Shown: positions 35,134 to 44,200 of the stretch, piece after piece
Layout: the number at the start of each line of letters is the position of its first letter
Numbering within the stretch: the first letter of the stretch is position 1
Translations under genes and position numbers: made by a program
Source of the DNA: Streptomyces sp.
Lineage (GTDB): Bacteria; Actinomycetota; Actinomycetes; Streptomycetales; Streptomycetaceae
Direction of reading: 5' to 3'
Assembly (NCBI RefSeq): GCF_031181705.1
Contig: NZ_JAPSKN010000014.1
Coordinates: 1-64,000 of the forward strand
Length of the DNA stretch: 64,000 bases
Notes under the pieces: model-generated
Told to the model about the DNA's origin: nothing
Database searches by the model: none
Seen by the model: only the letters and a program-made list of their open reading frames with translations

Positions 35134-36099
35134 CTATTCCGAAGCGCCGACCAGCTTGCCGTCGGGCCGCACGGCGTACCAGGTGCCGCCGACCCCCTGG
35201 CCGTTGGTGTCTCCGGGCGCCTTGTCACCGGCGAACGTGTAGATCGGCGAGCAGTTGATCGTCTGCTGCTTGCCCTTCCCGTCGGTCCGCTCGAAGATCA
35301 TGTAGCCCTTCTCCTGGATGCCCTTGGTGTCGGCGAAGTCGACGGGCTCCACGATCGGCCACTTCTCCAGGCAGGCGCCGACGCAGTTGGAGACGGGCTT
35401 GGGCCACGCCTCGTCCTTCTTGAACCGGTAGACCGTCATACCGTTCCCGTCGACGACGATCTCACCGAGCTTGGGGTCCTTGCGGGTGGACAACCCGGGT
35501 TCCTCGGCGTTTCCGGCGCCGGCGCCCTCCTGCACCTTCTTGCCGTCGGGGGCGAGCGCGTACCACTTGCCGCCCACGCCCTGGCCCTTGACGTCACCGG
35601 CGTTGACGTCCTTGGCGTAGCGGTAGGCCGGCCAGCCGCCCACGGTGAGCTGCTTGGTGCCGTCGGCCCGGGTGACCGAGCCGAGCAGCGACTTGTCGAT
35701 GCCCTCGCCGGCCTCGGCGTCGTCCGCGGGGACCGGCGGCCACGTCTTGGCGCAGTCGCCGTCGCAGTTCGACTTGGGCGGCTGGTCCGTGTCCTGGTCG
35801 AACCGGTACAGGGTGAGGCCGAGGTTGTCGGTGACCACCTTGCCGATCTCGGCGGTGGAGACGGACAGCTTGCCGGCGGGGTTCGACGGGCTGAGGGCGC
35901 TCGGGGCGGCCGGCTGGCTCGGCGTGCCGGCGGCGCCGTTCCCGGTGCCCGAGCCGATGCTTCCGTAGTCCCCGGGCGCGGCCGTGGCGCCCACGTTCTG
36001 GCTGGCCGCCGGTGGGCTGTCCTGACCGCACGCCGTCGTCAGCGCCAGGACCGCCGCGGCGCTCGCCACGAGTGAGGCGCTCCGCCAGGAGGTCTTCAT
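35134..36099 (-). CDS. SCO0930-type lipoprotein
   Basis: 321-residue lipoprotein: signal peptide with lipobox LTTAC (Cys24). After a 60-residue flexible linker it contains two repeats of the secreted-repeat type (TLYRFDQDTDQPPKSNCDGDCAKTWPP and TVYRFKKDEAWPKPVSNCVG), each with a CxxxC pair in a context C-DGDC/C-VGAC followed by W, and closing WYALAPDGK and WYAVRPDGK. The same family is named by NCBI after SCO0930. It is anchored on the outer face of the membrane; a role in wall redox or copper handling has no direct support. ATG at 36099 has GGGGAG upstream. Confidence 0.85.
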   Translation of the reverse strand: MKTSWRSASLVASAAAVLALTTACGQDSPPAASQNVGATAAPGDYGSIGSGTGNGAAGTPSQPAAPSALSPSNPAGKLSVSTAEIGKVVTDNLGLTLYRFDQDTDQPPKSNCDGDCAKTWPPVPADDAEAGEGIDKSLLGSVTRADGTKQLTVGGWPAYRYAKDVNAGDVKGQGVGGKWYALAPDGKKVQEGAGAGNAEEPGLSTRKDPKLGEIVVDGNGMTVYRFKKDEAWPKPVSNCVGACLEKWPIVEPVDFADTKGIQEKGYMIFERTDGKGKQQTINCSPIYTFAGDKAPGDTNGQGVGGTWYAVRPDGKLVGASE

Positions 36100-36361
36100 C
36101 GTCAACTCCCCATAATCGCAAGGGTGTTGCAGCGCCCTGCTGCGCCGCCGCACGGCCATGAGTACGCACGGGGGCGGCCGGTGCGTTCAACGGCCGGCGA
36201 AATTTCTTTCCGGCAGCCCGCGACGTCCGCCGCCCGCCACCCGCACACAGGTACGTGTCGCACGCCTCACGGGGGACCACGCGGCAAACCGGCACCACCG
36301 GAAAATCCCTCTTTCGGGGCAATCCCCTTGCGCTCCGGCACGTCCCGGCTGCACAGGGCTC

Positions 36362-37045
36362 ATGATCTTCGTCGTGCATGGACCCGTATCGACTCAATCC
36401 GCCCTCGCCGCACGAGCTTTGGCTCTGGCGACGCTCACCTGGGCGCTCGTCGGAGCACCGGCCCACGTGGCGGTGGCCGATGCCTGCGCGTACGCCTCGA
36501 CGGGACCGGACGGCACCGAGGCGGTGGCAGTCGCCGGCAGCAGGACCTGGCCGACCGGGCCGCCGTGCCCGCCACCGCCACCGCCCCCTGTCTGCACGCC
36601 GCCCCCGAAGCCCCCGCCGCCCCCACCGACCCCGACTCCGACTCCGACCCCGACTCCGACACCGACACCGACACCGAGCCCGGACCCGCCACCGCCGCCG
36701 TCTCCCGAACCCCCGCCCCCTCCCCCGCCGCCGAGACCGGCCCCGACGGCACGGCCGGAGCCGCCGGAACCACCCCCCGCGCCGCGCCCGGCGGAACCCC
36801 CGCCCCGGTCGGCGCCCAGGCCCGTGCCCCCACCGGCCCCGAAACCGAAACCGACCCCGAAACCGACCCCGAAACCGTCGGCGACGCCCGCGCCGGGCCC
36901 GTCCGCGAAGGCCGTGTACTACCCGCGCTACCGCGCCACGCCCCCGCGGCCCCGGCGGACCGGCGGCACGCTGTCGCCGCTCACCTTCGTCCTGCTCGTC
37001 ACGGTGCCCGCGGTGGTCGCCGTCGCCGCGCTGCGCGCGCGCTGA
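36362..37045 (+). CDS. Proline-rich membrane-anchored surface protein
   Basis: About 227 residues. An N-terminal hydrophobic segment (ALALATLTWALVGAPAHVAVA) looks like a signal peptide; the middle 120 residues are almost only Pro with Thr, Ala and Lys, including (PT)n and PKPTPKPTPKP runs; a C-terminal helix, LSPLTFVLLVTVPAVVAVAAL, ends in RAR. So it should span the cell wall as an extended Pro-rich stalk fixed in the membrane. The start is uncertain: ATG 36362 has only a weak AGGG 3 bases away; GTG 36374 is possible. It precedes the DUF4239 gene by 24 bp and is likely cotranscribed. Confidence 0.7.
   Translation: MIFVVHGPVSTQSALAARALALATLTWALVGAPAHVAVADACAYASTGPDGTEAVAVAGSRTWPTGPPCPPPPPPPVCTPPPKPPPPPPTPTPTPTPTPTPTPTPSPDPPPPPSPEPPPPPPPPRPAPTARPEPPEPPPAPRPAEPPPRSAPRPVPPPAPKPKPTPKPTPKPSATPAPGPSAKAVYYPRYRATPPRPRRTGGTLSPLTFVLLVTVPAVVAVAALRAR
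36616..36690 (+). repeat. Short tandem repeat coding (Pro-Thr)n
   Basis: Repeated ACTCCGACCCCG-type hexamers code for the PT run of the Pro-rich surface protein. Such runs can slip and change the stalk length in frame. Confidence 0.6.
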
Positions 37046-37069
37046 TCCCTGAACCCCTGGAGGCACCTC

Positions 37070-37834
37070 TTGCCGGAATGGCTTGTTCTCACCCTCGCGA
37101 TGCTGGCCGCCTGCGCCGTGGTGGTCGTCATCACCCTCGTACGGCACCGCAGGGCGCCCGAGGACGAGGACCCCAGCGAGACCCCTGACGTCATCGAGTA
37201 CATGACGATGTGGATCGGCGTGGTGTACGCCATCGTCCTGGGTCTGGCGATCGCCGGTGTCTGGGAAGGACGCAGCGCCGCCCAGGACCACGTCCAGGCC
37301 GAGGCCACCGCGCTCCACGAGATCTCGGAGCGGGTCCGGGTCTACCCCGCCGAGGAACGCGACCGGATCCGCGACGACATCCGGATCTACGTGAACCATG
37401 TCGTCACCACCGAGTGGGACAGCATGGCCGACAAGGGGGAGGTCACCGAGCGCGGCGGCCGGCTCTTCGAGCAGATCCGCGCCGACGTCACCGACTACGA
37501 GCCGAAGTCGGACTTCGAGGCACAGGCCTACCAGCCCCTCCTCGACCAGGTGACCGCGGCGAGCCAGGCCCGGATCGCCCGGGCGGAGTCGACCGGGGAG
37601 ACCATGCCGGGCGTGGTCTGGTTCGGGCTGATGGCCGGGGCCGTGATCACCATCGGGATGATCTTCGCCCTGCAGATCCGCAGAACGACGCGCGAGCTGA
37701 TCCTCGCCGGGCTGTTCTCGGCGCTGATCGCCTTCCTGCTGTTCCTCATCTGGGACTTCGACGCGCCCTACAGCCGGGGCGTGACGGCGTCGGCGGATCC
37801 GTTCCTGAACCTCTTCCCGGGCGTCGGGGACTGA
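37070..37834 (+). CDS. DUF4239 membrane protein
   Basis: 254 residues, four membrane helices: WLVLTLAMLAACAVVVVITLV, MTMWIGVVYAIVLGLAIAGVW, VVWFGLMAGAVITIGMIFAL and ILAGLFSALIAFLLFLI, with a long helical loop between the second and third. The arrangement matches DUF4239 (bestrophin-like) proteins of unknown function, possibly ion channels. The start is TTG at 37070, chosen because CTGGAGG lies 6 bases before it and no ATG/GTG fits. It is followed by a strong terminator. Confidence 0.8.
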   Translation: MPEWLVLTLAMLAACAVVVVITLVRHRRAPEDEDPSETPDVIEYMTMWIGVVYAIVLGLAIAGVWEGRSAAQDHVQAEATALHEISERVRVYPAEERDRIRDDIRIYVNHVVTTEWDSMADKGEVTERGGRLFEQIRADVTDYEPKSDFEAQAYQPLLDQVTAASQARIARAESTGETMPGVVWFGLMAGAVITIGMIFALQIRRTTRELILAGLFSALIAFLLFLIWDFDAPYSRGVTASADPFLNLFPGVGD

Positions 37835-37859
37835 CGGGCCCGGGCACCACGCACACCGG

Positions 37860-37894
37860 CCGGGGGACCGCGACACGCCGTCGCGGTCCCCCGG
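37860..37894 (+). terminator. Perfect 15-bp hairpin terminator
   Basis: CCGGGGGACCGCGAC pairs with GTCGCGGTCCCCCGG around a 5-nt loop, 26 bp after the DUF4239 stop. Confidence 0.85.
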
Positions 37895-37974
37895 TCGCGG
37901 TACCGGTGTTCCCCCGGGCGGCCCATCCGTGTGACCCGTTCGCACTACTGCGATCGCGCCGCCGGGTCCGCCTT

Positions 37975-37991
37975 CTTAGCGTTTCGGGCAT
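37975..37991 (+). promoter_or_regulatory. CTTAGCGTTTCGGGCAT promoter-like element
   Basis: Shares CTTAGCGTYTYGG with 39500-39512 before the sortase gene. TAGCGT could be a -10 hexamer. It lies about 82 bp before the His-rich protein ATG. Confidence 0.4.
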
Positions 37992-38057
37992 CGAGGTGCA
38001 TTTATGGCGCGAGCGGAACAGGTCCGCGACTGCCCCTCGGAGACCCGGAGGTTCACC

Positions 38058-38597
38058 ATGCGCGCGATACGCGTCGCTTCGGCCGTACTGCTGGGCGCCG
38101 GCGCCCTCACCTCCTGCGTGCCCGCCGCCGGTGCGGCGATCCGGACCGACTTCGGCTTCGGCGTGGAGCCCTCCACGGTCGCGCCGGGCGGGAAGGTCAC
38201 ACTGAGCGTGGAGCGCAACGACGCGTGCCGGGGGGAGGCGGCGGTCAACTCACCGGTCTTCGACCTGGTCACCATCCCGCCCGAGGAGTCCCGGGCGACG
38301 GCCGTCGTCGACTGGGACGCCAAGCGCGGCGCCGTCTACGACGTGCGGTTCGAGTGCGACGAGTCGAGCGGCACGGCCCGGCTGACCATCGCCGGCGGCG
38401 GTCCGACGCACCACCCGACCCACCACCCCACCCACCATCCGACGCGCCACCCCCACAAGGGAGTGCACGCCGGTGAGGGTGGCACGCTCGCCGGTTTCGA
38501 CCTCAGGGAGATCGGCCTGGGCGCCGCGCTCATCGCCGGTTCGCTCGGCGCCGCCTACCACTTCTCACGCCGCCGCACCGACGAGGACGCCGGCTGA
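38058..38597 (+). CDS. Exported His-rich membrane-anchored protein
   Basis: 179 residues. Residues 1-28 form a signal peptide (the LTSC at 17-20 could also be a lipobox). Residues 29-110 are a predicted beta domain with two Cys (NDACRGE, RFECDES). Then comes a THHPTHHPTHHPTRHPHK stretch (ten His of 18 residues at most), likely to bind metal, and a C-terminal helix (IGLGAALIAGSLGAAYHF) followed by SRRRTDED. This resembles a sortase-type anchor without LPxTG. A class F sortase lies 1 kb away and the promoters share a motif. CCGGAGG precedes the ATG. Function unknown. Confidence 0.75.
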   Translation: MRAIRVASAVLLGAGALTSCVPAAGAAIRTDFGFGVEPSTVAPGGKVTLSVERNDACRGEAAVNSPVFDLVTIPPEESRATAVVDWDAKRGAVYDVRFECDESSGTARLTIAGGGPTHHPTHHPTHHPTRHPHKGVHAGEGGTLAGFDLREIGLGAALIAGSLGAAYHFSRRRTDEDAG

Positions 38598-38616
38598 CCC
38601 GTATCGCACCCACCTC

Positions 38617-38661
38617 GTCCTCGCCCCGGGCCCCGCTGAGAGGGGGACCCGGGGCGAGGAC
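38617..38661. terminator. Long hairpin between convergent genes
   Basis: GTCCTCGCCCCGGG (38617-38630) pairs with 38648-38661; CCCC/GGGG extends the stem inward. It serves the His-rich protein gene (+) and the anchored-protein gene ending at 38708 (-). Confidence 0.8.
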
Positions 38662-38707
38662 CGTTCACGTGCGAGGCGACGGCCCGGTCGGGCGGGAGAG
38701 CCGGGTG

Positions 38708-39196
38708 TCAGATGCGCCGCTCGGCGCGCCGGCGCATCCAGAACACGCCACCGCCGACGACCGCGGCGGCCACGAGACCGCCGCCGATGGCCACGTCGGT
38801 CGGGGTCGCGCCCGTGGTGCTGCTGCCGCCGATGCCGCCGCGGACACCGCCGATGACGCTGAACGCCTGCGGCTTGGTCAGGGTCCGGCCGTTGCAGGTG
38901 ACCGTGATGTCGTACGAACCCGGGCGGGCGTTGCGGTTGATGGTGGCGGTGCCCTTCGCCTTCTCGTTGTAGCCGCCGTGGACGGGCGAGAGGGTCGTCG
39001 GCGAGAAGGCGTTGGACGTCGCCGTACCGCCGTTCTTGCAGCCGTCCACCGTGATGGTGAGCTGGCCGCCGCGGGCGATGACGCTGGGCAGGGCGGTGAT
39101 GTTGCTGGGTGTGTCCCACGCGACGGCCGCGGGAGCCGAGAAGCCGAGGGCGGCGACCGCGGCGCCGGCGACCGCCAGGGCACGAGTGTTACGCAT
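38708..39196 (-). CDS. Exported membrane-anchored Ig-like protein
   Basis: 162 residues. The signal peptide ends AVAW around residue 27. Residues 30-115 form an Ig-like beta domain with one Cys pair (VDGCKNGG and VTCNGRTL). A short Gly/Ser/Thr linker leads to a C-terminal helix, VAIGGGLVAAAVVGGGVFWM, and RRRAERRI. The same plan (signal peptide, beta domain with two Cys, helix, RRR tail) is seen in the convergent gene at 38058, suggesting paralogous surface proteins. No LPxTG-like motif was found. It has a GGAGG-containing leader and faces away from the sortase gene. Confidence 0.75.
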   Translation of the reverse strand: MRNTRALAVAGAAVAALGFSAPAAVAWDTPSNITALPSVIARGGQLTITVDGCKNGGTATSNAFSPTTLSPVHGGYNEKAKGTATINRNARPGSYDITVTCNGRTLTKPQAFSVIGGVRGGIGGSSTTGATPTDVAIGGGLVAAAVVGGGVFWMRRRAERRI

Positions 39197-39558
39197 GTGA
39201 ACCTCCGCGGAAGACGCCCCGGGACCCGTTCCCCGGTCGATCGGCGAGAAAGCGCCTCCCAGAAAGACAGTCAGTTGCCTTGCCCGAAGCCGCATTTCGG
39301 GAATGGTCCGTCCTGGTGAGAGGGGACACCGCGGGAAAACCGCACGAGGGGATATCGCCGCAGGTCACGGACTGTCGGAAATTTCCTCGGGGCGGCAACT
39401 CGGATGGCGCACCAGATGCCCTGACCGGCTTCCGCAGAGCCCCTTGTATGCCCGGGCCACCCGTTCGCTCCCGCCCCGTCGCCGGTTTCGCGCACGGCAC
39501 TTAGCGTCTTGGTATGCGCGATTGACCCGGCGACGGCCGCGTCGAGAGGGGATGGCGA
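39197..39558. other. 362-bp divergent promoter region
   Basis: Between the anchored Ig-like protein (minus) and the sortase (plus). It includes CTTAGCGTCTTGG at 39500-39512 on the plus strand, 46 bp before the sortase ATG. The rest is AT-richer than neighbours and shows no gene. Confidence 0.5.
39500..39515 (+). promoter_or_regulatory. CTTAGCGTCTTGGTAT promoter-like element
   Basis: Second copy of the CTTAGCGTYTYGG element, here before the class F sortase gene. Shared use with 37975 would link the sortase and the His-rich protein. Confidence 0.4.
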
Positions 39559-40227
39559 ATGTCTGCGTCCGAGCTGGCCCAGGCGGAAGAGGAGGCACGG
39601 CCGAGGAAGCGCGCCCCGTGGGGCGTGATAGCGCTTGTTCTGCTGACCGGCCTCGCGCTCATCCGGAACGGGTCGGGGGAATTCGACGAGGGTCCACCGC
39701 AGCCGGCGACGGCGGCAGCGGCGGAGAACCACGTGCCCGGTGCCTCGTTCGCCGGTTCCGTGCGCCCCCTGCCCTACGCCCTGCCGGACCGGGTCAGGAT
39801 CCCGGCGATCCAGGTCGACGCGCCGATGATCCCCGTGGGCCTGGACCCGGACGGCTGGGTGGGCGCCCCGCCGCCGGAGGACCCCAACCTGGCGGGCTGG
39901 TTCACCGGTGCCGTCACCCCGGGCGAGAAGGGCACCGCGGTCGTCGTGGGCCATGTCGACAACCAGCAGGGCCCCGCCGTCTTCTACGGCCTCGGCGCCC
40001 TGAAGAAGGGCAACCGCGTCGAGGTCGCCCGCCAGGACGGCAAGACGGCGGTGTTCGAGATCTACGGCGTGGAGGTGTTCGAGAAGAACGACTTCCCCGG
40101 CGACCGCGTCTACGGATCCAAAGGCGCGGCGGAGCTGCGGGTCATCACCTGCGGCGGCGGCTTCTCCGAGCAGGAGGGGTACGCGGGCAACGTCGTGGCC
40201 TTCGCCCGCCTGGTCGAGGTGCGCTGA
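39559..40227 (+). CDS. Class F sortase
   Basis: 222 residues, one N-terminal membrane helix (WGVIALVLLTGLALI), a linker, then the sortase beta barrel: VRIPAIQVDAPMIPVGL, catalytic His in VVVGHVDNQQGP, catalytic Cys in LRVITCGGGF, and a downstream Arg near the C-terminus (FARLVEVR). Actinobacterial class F sortases are outer-face transpeptidases with mostly unknown substrates. The two anchored proteins next door are natural candidates even though neither carries LPxTG. GAGAGGGGA lies upstream of the ATG. Confidence 0.9.
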   Translation: MSASELAQAEEEARPRKRAPWGVIALVLLTGLALIRNGSGEFDEGPPQPATAAAAENHVPGASFAGSVRPLPYALPDRVRIPAIQVDAPMIPVGLDPDGWVGAPPPEDPNLAGWFTGAVTPGEKGTAVVVGHVDNQQGPAVFYGLGALKKGNRVEVARQDGKTAVFEIYGVEVFEKNDFPGDRVYGSKGAAELRVITCGGGFSEQEGYAGNVVAFARLVEVR

Positions 40228-40267
40228 GCGCTCCCCACCGGGCGGGCGGAGGCCGCCGCGGCGGCTG

Positions 40268-41116
40268 CTACGTGCCGGGCCGCACGGGCACGGTGACGTG
40301 GTAGCCGGAGTCCAGCAGTTCGGGCAGATAGCGCCGCAGGGCCCGCACGCTCTGCGAACGGTCGCCCCCGGCGTCGTGGGAGAGCACCACCACGCCGGGG
40401 GCGGCGCCGTTCTCGACCCGCCGCACGATGGAGCGCACGCCCGGGGTGGTCCAGTCGAGCGTGTCGAGCGTCCAGCCGAGCGGTTCCATGCCGAGGTCGG
40501 CGCCGATCCGCAGGGCGGCGCGGTTCCACGCTCCGTAGGGGGCGCGGAACCACGCGGGGCGCTCGCCGCAGGCCTCCTCGACGGCGTCGCTGGTGCGTTC
40601 CATCTGGGAGCGGATCTGACGCCGGGTCAGGCGGGTGAGCAGGGGGTGGGACCAGGTGTGGTTGCCCACGACGTGGCCCTCCTCCGCCATCCGGGCCACC
40701 GTCTGCCTGCCGCCGGCGACCATCTCTCCGCACACGAAGAACATCGCGCGGACCTCGTATTCGGCCAGGACGTCCAGGATGGCCGGGGTGTAGCGGGGAT
40801 CGGGGCCGTCGTCGAAGGTCAGCACCATGGTCCGGCCCCGGCCGGACACCCGCAGCAGCGGTTCACGGCGTACCAGGGTGCGACGGGGCGCGGCGCGCGG
40901 CGGGGCGTAGCCGGTGAGGGGCTGCAGACGGTAAGCGGAGGCCCTGGGCGGGCGGCGGGCGGCCTCGGCCCCCGCCGCCGGGGCGGCAGGGGCGGCGGGC
41001 CCGGCGGGTGCCTCCCCGGTGACCGCCGTGAGCACTCCGGCCGTGGCGGCCGCTCCCACGGCGCCGGCGCCCGCGATCAACGCCGCGCGTCGGGTGAGCA
41101 ACTGATCCTTCTTCAT
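40268..41116 (-). CDS. Exported polysaccharide deacetylase (NodB domain)
   Basis: 282 residues. N-terminus MKKDQLLTRRAALIAGAGAV is a twin-arginine-type signal. After a Pro/Ala linker, the NodB domain (about 90-275) has motif 1 TFDDGPD, motif 2 HTWSHP (zinc His pair), motif 3 RAPYGAWN, motif 4 LDTLDW and motif 5 VVLSHDAGG. All metal and catalytic residues are present. It probably removes acetyl groups from peptidoglycan or another wall glycan. It is convergent with the sortase gene (40 bp apart). Confidence 0.9.
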   Translation of the reverse strand: MKKDQLLTRRAALIAGAGAVGAAATAGVLTAVTGEAPAGPAAPAAPAAGAEAARRPPRASAYRLQPLTGYAPPRAAPRRTLVRREPLLRVSGRGRTMVLTFDDGPDPRYTPAILDVLAEYEVRAMFFVCGEMVAGGRQTVARMAEEGHVVGNHTWSHPLLTRLTRRQIRSQMERTSDAVEEACGERPAWFRAPYGAWNRAALRIGADLGMEPLGWTLDTLDWTTPGVRSIVRRVENGAAPGVVVLSHDAGGDRSQSVRALRRYLPELLDSGYHVTVPVRPGT

Positions 41117-41205
41117 GACTCATCAGTCGCCCGGCGGAAGACCGACGCACCAGAGCAACACCGGAGCGGCGGCACGGCTTCACCCGGACGGCCCACGCGG
41201 ACGGG

Positions 41206-44200
41206 TCAGCGGCGGCGCACCAGGGGGAAGGGCAGGGTCTCGCGGATGGTGAGCCCGGTGAGGAACATGACCAGCCGGTCGACGCCGATGCCGAGGCCGC
41301 CGGTGGGCGGCATGGCGTATTCGAGGGCGTCGAGGAAGTCCTCGTCGAGTTCCATCGCCTCGGGGTCTCCCCCCGCGGCGAGCAGGGACTGCTCGGTGAG
41401 GCGGCGGCGCTGTTCGACGGGGTCGGTCAGTTCCGAGTAGGCGGTGCCCAGCTCGGTGCCGAAGGCGACGAGGTCCCAGCGCTCGGCCAGGCGCGGGTCG
41501 GCGCGGTGCTGCCGGGTGAGCGGGGAGACGTCGGTGGGAAAGTCCTTGTAGAAGGTGGGCAGCCCGGTCCGCTCCTCCACCAGCCGCTCGTACATCTCCA
41601 GGACGATGTCCCCGTGCCCGTCGTCGGCGACGTACGGCACGCCCGCGCCGTCGCACAGGCGCTTGAGCGTCCCGGCGTCCGTGCCGGGGTGGATCTCCTC
41701 GCCGAGGGCCTCGCTGACGGCGCCGTAGACGGTCCTGACGGGCCACGGGCCGGAGATGTCGTACTCCTGGCCGTCCTGGTGGGCGACGGGCCTGCCGAAG
41801 GCGGCGGTGGCGGCCTCCTGGATCAGTTCGCGGACGAGGTCGAGCATCACGTCGTAGTCGGCGTAGGCCTGGTAGGCCTCCAGGATCGTGAACTCCGGGT
41901 TGTGCTTGTGGTCCGTGCCCTCGTTGCGGAAGGTGCGGCCCATCTCGAAGACCTTCTCCATACCGCCCACGCACAGCCGCTTGAGGTACAGCTCGGGGGC
42001 GATGCGCAGGTGGAGGTCGAGGTCGTAGGCGTTGATGTGGGTGGTGAAGGGGCGGGCGTTGGCGCCGCCGTGGATCTGCTGGAGCACCGGGGTCTCCACC
42101 TCCAGGTAGCCGCGTGCCAGCAGGCCCTGGCGCACGGCCTGGACGGCGGTGGAGCGGGCGCGGACCACGTCGCGGGCGGCGGGGCTGGCGGCGAGGTCGA
42201 GGTAGCGCATGCGGACCCTGGCCTCGGGGTCGGCCAGGCCCCGGCGCTTGTCGGGCAGCGGGCGCAGGCACTTGCCGGTGAGCTGCCAGGAGGTGACGAA
42301 CACGGTCGGTTCGCCCCGGTCGCTGGCGCCCGCGTGGCCGCTGGCGGTGATGTGGTCGCCGATGTCGGTGTCGGCGGTGAAGCGGTCCAGGGCGGGGCCG
42401 CAGCGGTCGCGGGTGAGGGCGAGCTGGTGGTCGCCCGACCAGTCGCGCAGGACGGCGAAGACGATGCCGCCGAAGTCGCGGACCAGCATGACGCGTCCGG
42501 CGACGGTGACGTCGCGGCCCTGCTCGACCTCGGCCAGGGTGTGGGTGCGGGCCGGGACGTCCACCGGGTAGGGGTCGGTGCCGGCGGCGCGCAGCCGGTC
42601 GAGCTTGCGGTGCCGGACGCGGACCTGGTCGGGCAGGCCGGCGAGGGGGTCGGCGGGCTCGGTCCCGTCCCCTCCGTCGAGGCCGAGCGCCGCCGGCGAC
42701 GGCAGCTCCGCCGTGGTGGCGGGCCGCTGTCCGCCCTTCGGGTGCCCGTTTCCCCACAGCTTTCGCATCGACGGTACGGAGACGAAGCCCTCGGCGATGC
42801 CGGAGGCGAGACCGACCCGGGCGAGGGAGGCGGCCTCCGCGTAGCACAGGAAGCGCGGGTACCACTCGGGGCGGTACTTGGCGTTGGAGCGGTACAGGGC
42901 CTCCAGCTGCCACCACTTGGAGAAGAACAGCAGCAGGCGGCGCCAGAGGCGGAGCACCGGTCCCGCGCCGATGCGGGCGCCCTCCTCGAACACGGAGCGG
43001 AACACGGCGAAGTTCAGCGACACCCTGCGCACGCCCAGTTTCGGGGCGGCGGCGCACAGTTCGGCGACCATGAACTCCATGACACCGTTGGGGGCGGCGC
43101 GGTCACGGCGCATCAGGTCCAGGGAGACGCCGTCCCTGCCCCAGGGCACGAAGGACTGGACGGCGAGGAGGCGGCCGTCCACGTCCACGGCCTCGACGAG
43201 GAGGCAGTCGCCGTCGGCGGGGTCGCCGAGGCGGTCCAGGGCCATGGAGAAGCCGCGTTCGCCCTCGGTGTCGCGCCAGGCGTCGGCCCGTTCGACCAGC
43301 CGGCGCATCTCCTCCTCGGTGAGGGTGGAGTGGCGGCGGACCCGGCAGGTCACGCCGAGGCGGCGGACCCGGTTGACGGCCTGGCGCGTGACGCGCATGT
43401 CGCGGCCGTCGAGGTCGAAGCCGAGCACGTGCAGGATCGCCTCGTCGCCGAGCTGCAGCGCGCCGAGCCCGGCACGCACGAAGGCCCGGGCGCCCTCCTC
43501 GGAGGCGCCCATCACGGCCGGGACCCAGGCGTGGCGGCGGGCCACCTCCTGCCAGGCGGCGATGGCGTGCGGCCAGGCCTCCCGGTCGCCCACCGGGTCA
43601 CCGCTCGCCAGGCACACGCCGGCCTCGACGCGGTAGGTGACGGCCGCCTTGCCGCTGGGTGAGAAGACGACGGCCTTGTCGCGCCGGGTGGCGAAGTAGC
43701 CGAGGGAGTCCTGGTCGCCGTAGCGGCCGAGGAGGGCGCGGATGCGGGCCTCCTCGTCGTCGTGGAGGGCGGCCGCAAGGCGCTGGGAGCGGAAGAGGGT
43801 GGCGGCGGCGTTCAGCAGGGCGAGCGCGCCGAACAGGCCGAGCAGGAAGAACAGGATGTGCGGCGGGCGGCCGGCGAAGCTGCCGGCGGGGACGAGGCCG
43901 CCGCAGACCCGGTTGGCGGCCCAGGCGAGCCGTTCCCCGGCGGGCAGCGTGCCGGGGAAGGCCTCGACCAGGCCCCAGCCGGCCAGGACGGCCACGACCA
44001 GCCCGGCCGCCAGGACGGCGAGCGCCCGGCGGACGGCGGCGCGGCGGGAGGCGGCGTAGAACTCGCGGCGGGCGACGATCAGCAGGATCAGGGCCAGGCC
44101 GCACACCACGAAGGAGGGGACGGACTCGGCGAACTCGCCCACGGCCATGCCGAGGACGTCGGTCAGGACCAGCAGGCCCAGGTAGACGACCACCAGCCAC

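Noticed and set aside
36616..36900. Repeat array in the Pro-rich gene as a possible CRISPR
   Set aside because: Units are 6-12 bp and code in frame for Pro-Thr/Pro-Lys; no spacers.
38058..39196. LPxTG/LAxTG sorting motifs in the two anchored proteins
   Set aside because: No such motif is present in either C-terminus; only the helix and RRR tail are seen.
40252..40265. GCCGCCGCGGCGGC palindrome between sortase and deacetylase genes
   Set aside because: Low-complexity GC palindrome without a loop; expected by chance at this GC content and not called a terminator.
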